64,000 nucleotides of DNA from positions 21,111,276-21,175,275 of the forward strand of contig CM035232.1 of assembly GCA_020226215.1 (NCBI GenBank), read 5' to 3'. The translations under genes were made by a program, and so were the position numbers. Origin of the DNA: Sindora glabra. Lineage: Eukaryota > Streptophyta > Magnoliopsida > Fabales > Fabaceae. How positions within the stretch are numbered: the stretch's first letter is position 1; each line of letters starts with the position of its first letter. Below are positions 61,626-64,000 of this stretch, one piece after another. A model generated the notes under the pieces. It had not been told where the DNA came from and did no database searches. It was given only the letters and a program-made list of their open reading frames with translations.

Positions 61626-62275
61626 CTAATTTGCCACGGATTTTTTCCACTGCCCAGAACGCCGTGCAAAATAAAGATAGAAAACCTGTCCTTATTCAAC
61701 TTTGGATTTGGATGTGGACTTCTTTCACAACGCTGACCTTCCTCAAGCCATCACAAAAGGCCTTTCTCTCTCCACCGTCCACAATAGTAGCTACTTCAGC
61801 CCCACTCCAGTTTGGCCAATGTTCATCGTTGGCACACCTCCAATGGCAGCATCCACCGTAGAAGCCCAAGCCAAACCTTCTTTTCGCTCTACACTTTTTT
61901 CTCTCTCTAATTCTAAGTTCCCTTCCGATCCCACCATCGTCAATGCCCATACCGATTCCCATCTCCGGCCACCTCCCTGAACTTCCTCCTACGAAGGTGA
62001 GGTTCCCTTATTCTTTCATCCCCTCGATTTCATTATTTTGATTTGGAATGGGGATTAGATAACCCTAATCCTGAAGCATTTAGATCTATTAACAAATAGC
62101 TATTTCCTTATTTACATAGTAGTTCCCTCTGATATTTCCCTTTTCGATTGAAAATTTTTGTTGTTTGTCATTGTAGTAGTGCTAATTGCTCGTGATTTGG
62201 ATTAGCCATGGTGGACCTAAGATTCTTCGCTTTGAGATTCAGTTGATTAAGCACATCAGAGAATAGATCCAAGTA
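61626..62275 (+). other. Probable 5' untranslated exon/intron region
   Basis: It contains overlapping open frames on both strands (61,640-61,980) that look like chance products of GC-richer DNA, a strong donor at 61,997 and acceptor-like sites near 62,176 and 62,205. A 12-codon upstream reading frame (ATG 62,208, stop 62,244-62,246) precedes the main start. If transcribed, it could dampen translation. Confidence 0.4.
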
Positions 62276-62604
62276 ATGGCATTATCACAGGTTGCTACCT
62301 CGCCTCATTTATTTGATTTTCATGAACATTGGAAGCAGAGGTGAGTTCTAGTTTCGGGCCTTGTAGTTCTAATTTATCTTTTAGTTTAAAATTATCAGTT
62401 CACTTTCCCTCAAATCACTAGCCAAATCTATTACCATTTGGTTGATTTTTTTTGCTTGAAAACCCCTGCTTTGTATGGTTGTGACTTAACCATTGCTTGA
62501 TCTAAATTAGGGATGCAGATTCGTCCCTGTCAGCAACAAAGGGGAAAGGGGATAATGGTCCTGAGATTTCTATTGGGGTTGATGCAGCACTGCATAATCT
62601 CAAG
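62276..62604 (+). CDS. Unrecognised gene, first two coding exons (partial)
   Basis: Exon 1 is 62,276-62,340 and encodes MALSQVATSPHLFDFHEHWK then QR. It ends at ag|gtgagt, a consensus donor. Exon 2 is 62,511-62,604, starts after ttag and continues in frame with DADSSLSATKGKGDNGPEIS, IGVDAALHNL and K to a donor ag|gtaaaa. Together they total exactly 53 codons with no stop, and the phase is preserved across the splice. No signal peptide, membrane segment or known domain is visible; the residues are hydrophilic. Further exons would have to lie beyond about 62,605, possibly past the window. The start is chosen because it is the first ATG in frame with both exons. Function unknown. Confidence 0.55.
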
Positions 62605-64000
62605 GTAAAAAAACTTATGATATGCAATTCAAGAGAATATAATATGAGTGCTATGTTTTGCGGTACCCAACAATTGAATGACTTGGGTGATGAATCTAGA
62701 TTGCTTACTCTGTGGAGACAAGTAATTTATTTTAAAAAGTCATTGGTTTTTCAATACTACTAGCCCTTTTTTTAGAGCTTTTTTCCATAGAGATAATGTG
62801 GCTTCCTTGGTAGAAAATTAATCTCTTCATCGAATGTGTCTAATGCGATCCATGAGCAATACTTATAATGTCTATATAATGTCTATGTAAAAGATCTCTG
62901 GTTTGAATTGATCTTTTCTGTTAATTTATTGTATGATTCTGGCCAAGTGAATTAGGCATATTGTTATTGGGATGGGATTACAATTTTGTATACAAATAAA
63001 GATTCTCTATATATAAGTTTTAATGTTGTATATTCTCACAATAAATAGATGAAATTAAATTAAACAGATGGAGATGAGCAGTGCTTGCTAGTAGGCTGGA
63101 AGTATGATTCTGATCACTGTCTTATGTTTGAACTAACAACGCAACAAGATTGAACAAGAGGAACTCTAAAACTGGGCTGAGACTGAATTGGAAAAGCCCA
63201 ATTGCTAGGATAGAACTATGACAAATGAGTTGGGCCTGTTGTCTTCAATTAATTTCAGGAATCGATTTTGACTTGAACAAGTCTACCAAGACAAGTTCAT
63301 TAATTTTATATTTGATGGTTATCTTGCTGGACTTTCTTTGATTTAAATATTTATTTATGCTGCAAGTCGTGGTGATCAAGTTGTGTCATAGACTCAGTTG
63401 GATATTTTTTTTTGCATGTTTGTCATCTGAAGATTATTAATGTATTTCCATTTATTATACTGTCATTAAGTTTCTTAATTTTATGCCCGGTTTTTGCATA
63501 CTGCAAGTAGCCTCTGGATTCTAGAAACAATCTGTTGAATAAATCTACGTGTTTCCTTTAGCACATTTTCATATTCATTTTATCATTTTGATTTACCTAA
63601 TAAGTAGAATCATTTGAATAATTGAAAACAAACAGAAACATTTCAAGTTTTATAACCTTCTTATCTATTATAAAGTACTTTATAATTTTTTTTAATGATA
63701 AAAGTGATAATTCATTTAATTCATGCAAAATTTTAGATTCAAATTTCAAACAAAAAAGAAGTTCTAAAAATAAGATTAGGTGTCACTACACTAAAATGTT
63801 GGTATGAGTGGCTTCACAAATTTTTTGAAACATATTTTTAACTTAATTCCTATCAAAAGAATTTATCCTAAAATTCAATAAATCAAGCCTAATGTTATCA
63901 TTTACAAGTTAAAAATAAGAGCAAAATGAGAACTTTTTTTTATAGTAGGGGATCAAGAATTGAATCTAAATCTAAAGGGAGGCATGAATTTTGAAAAAAA
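62605..64000 (+). other. Probable long intron or 3' flank of the 62-kb gene
   Basis: No clear further exon. A less AT-rich block at 63,060-63,260 (it begins cag|atggagatgagc) could hide an exon but has stops in all frames. The last kilobase is AT-rich. Confidence 0.35.

Noticed and set aside
61571..61980. Overlapping frames on both strands near 61.7 kb
   Set aside because: Three frames overlap in one GC-richer stretch; at most one could be real and none shows a known motif.
1..64000. CRISPR array, bacterial operon or organelle-derived DNA
   Set aside because: No regularly spaced short repeats, no dense long frames with ribosome sites, and no recognisable plastid or mitochondrial genes.

Overview
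This window reads as nuclear DNA of a flowering plant, most likely a eudicot. It is strongly AT-rich, it has almost no long open reading frames, its few coding traces carry plant-type splice junctions, and most of its recognisable content is plant transposable elements: Ty1/copia and probable Ty3 LTR relics, a CACTA (En/Spm) element, and PIF/Harbinger-, Stowaway- and hAT-like elements. I see no bacterial-style gene, CRISPR array, rRNA or tRNA.

Layout. 1-2.5 kb: three related copies of a ~0.45-0.55 kb AT-rich repeat around a broken coiled-coil coding relic. 3.5-4.8 kb: Stowaway-like tandem array, a MITE and a short tandem repeat. 5.2-10.9 kb: a decayed, apparently non-coding relative of the copia element further right, interrupted by a hAT-like insertion. 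11-13.4 kb: exon-like scraps of an unidentified host gene. 13.5-18.9 kb: a structurally bounded copia element with LTRs, tRNA-iMet primer site, polypurine tract and 5-bp target duplication TGATC; its gag-pol is broken and internally deleted. 18.9-21.7 kb: more exon-like scraps and the second half of a small duplication whose two copies flank the copia element; this copy carries a PIF/Harbinger MITE and the other preserves the empty site. 22.1-22.4 kb (minus): an orphan first exon of the ankyrin/ITN1-like type with a UBN2-like gag domain. 22.6-36 kb: AT-rich intergenic DNA with microsatellites, two 16-bp G runs, a near-perfect foldback and one 858-bp MITE. 36-47 kb: heavily decayed LTR-retrotransposon material. 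49.7-50.2 kb: a MITE. 50.6-59.8 kb: a CACTA element of about 9.2 kb with 3-bp TAA target duplications, subterminal repeat arrays and minus-strand remains of both usual proteins (TNP2/Transposase_21 and Transposase_24-like). 60.2-60.5 kb: a small MITE. 61.0-62.6 kb: the only promoter-like and gene-like region, with a TATA box, a broken N-terminal fragment of a ubiquitin-hydrolase-related (DUF627/DUF629-type) protein, and then two cleanly spliced exons of an unrecognised gene that probably continues past the window.

No intact pathway or multi-gene system is visible. The main value is the insertion history: several elements can be placed in order by nesting, target duplications and paralogous empty sites. 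The only plausibly living gene is the one starting at 62,276. Family calls for decayed repeats rest on reading the sequence by eye, without database comparison.
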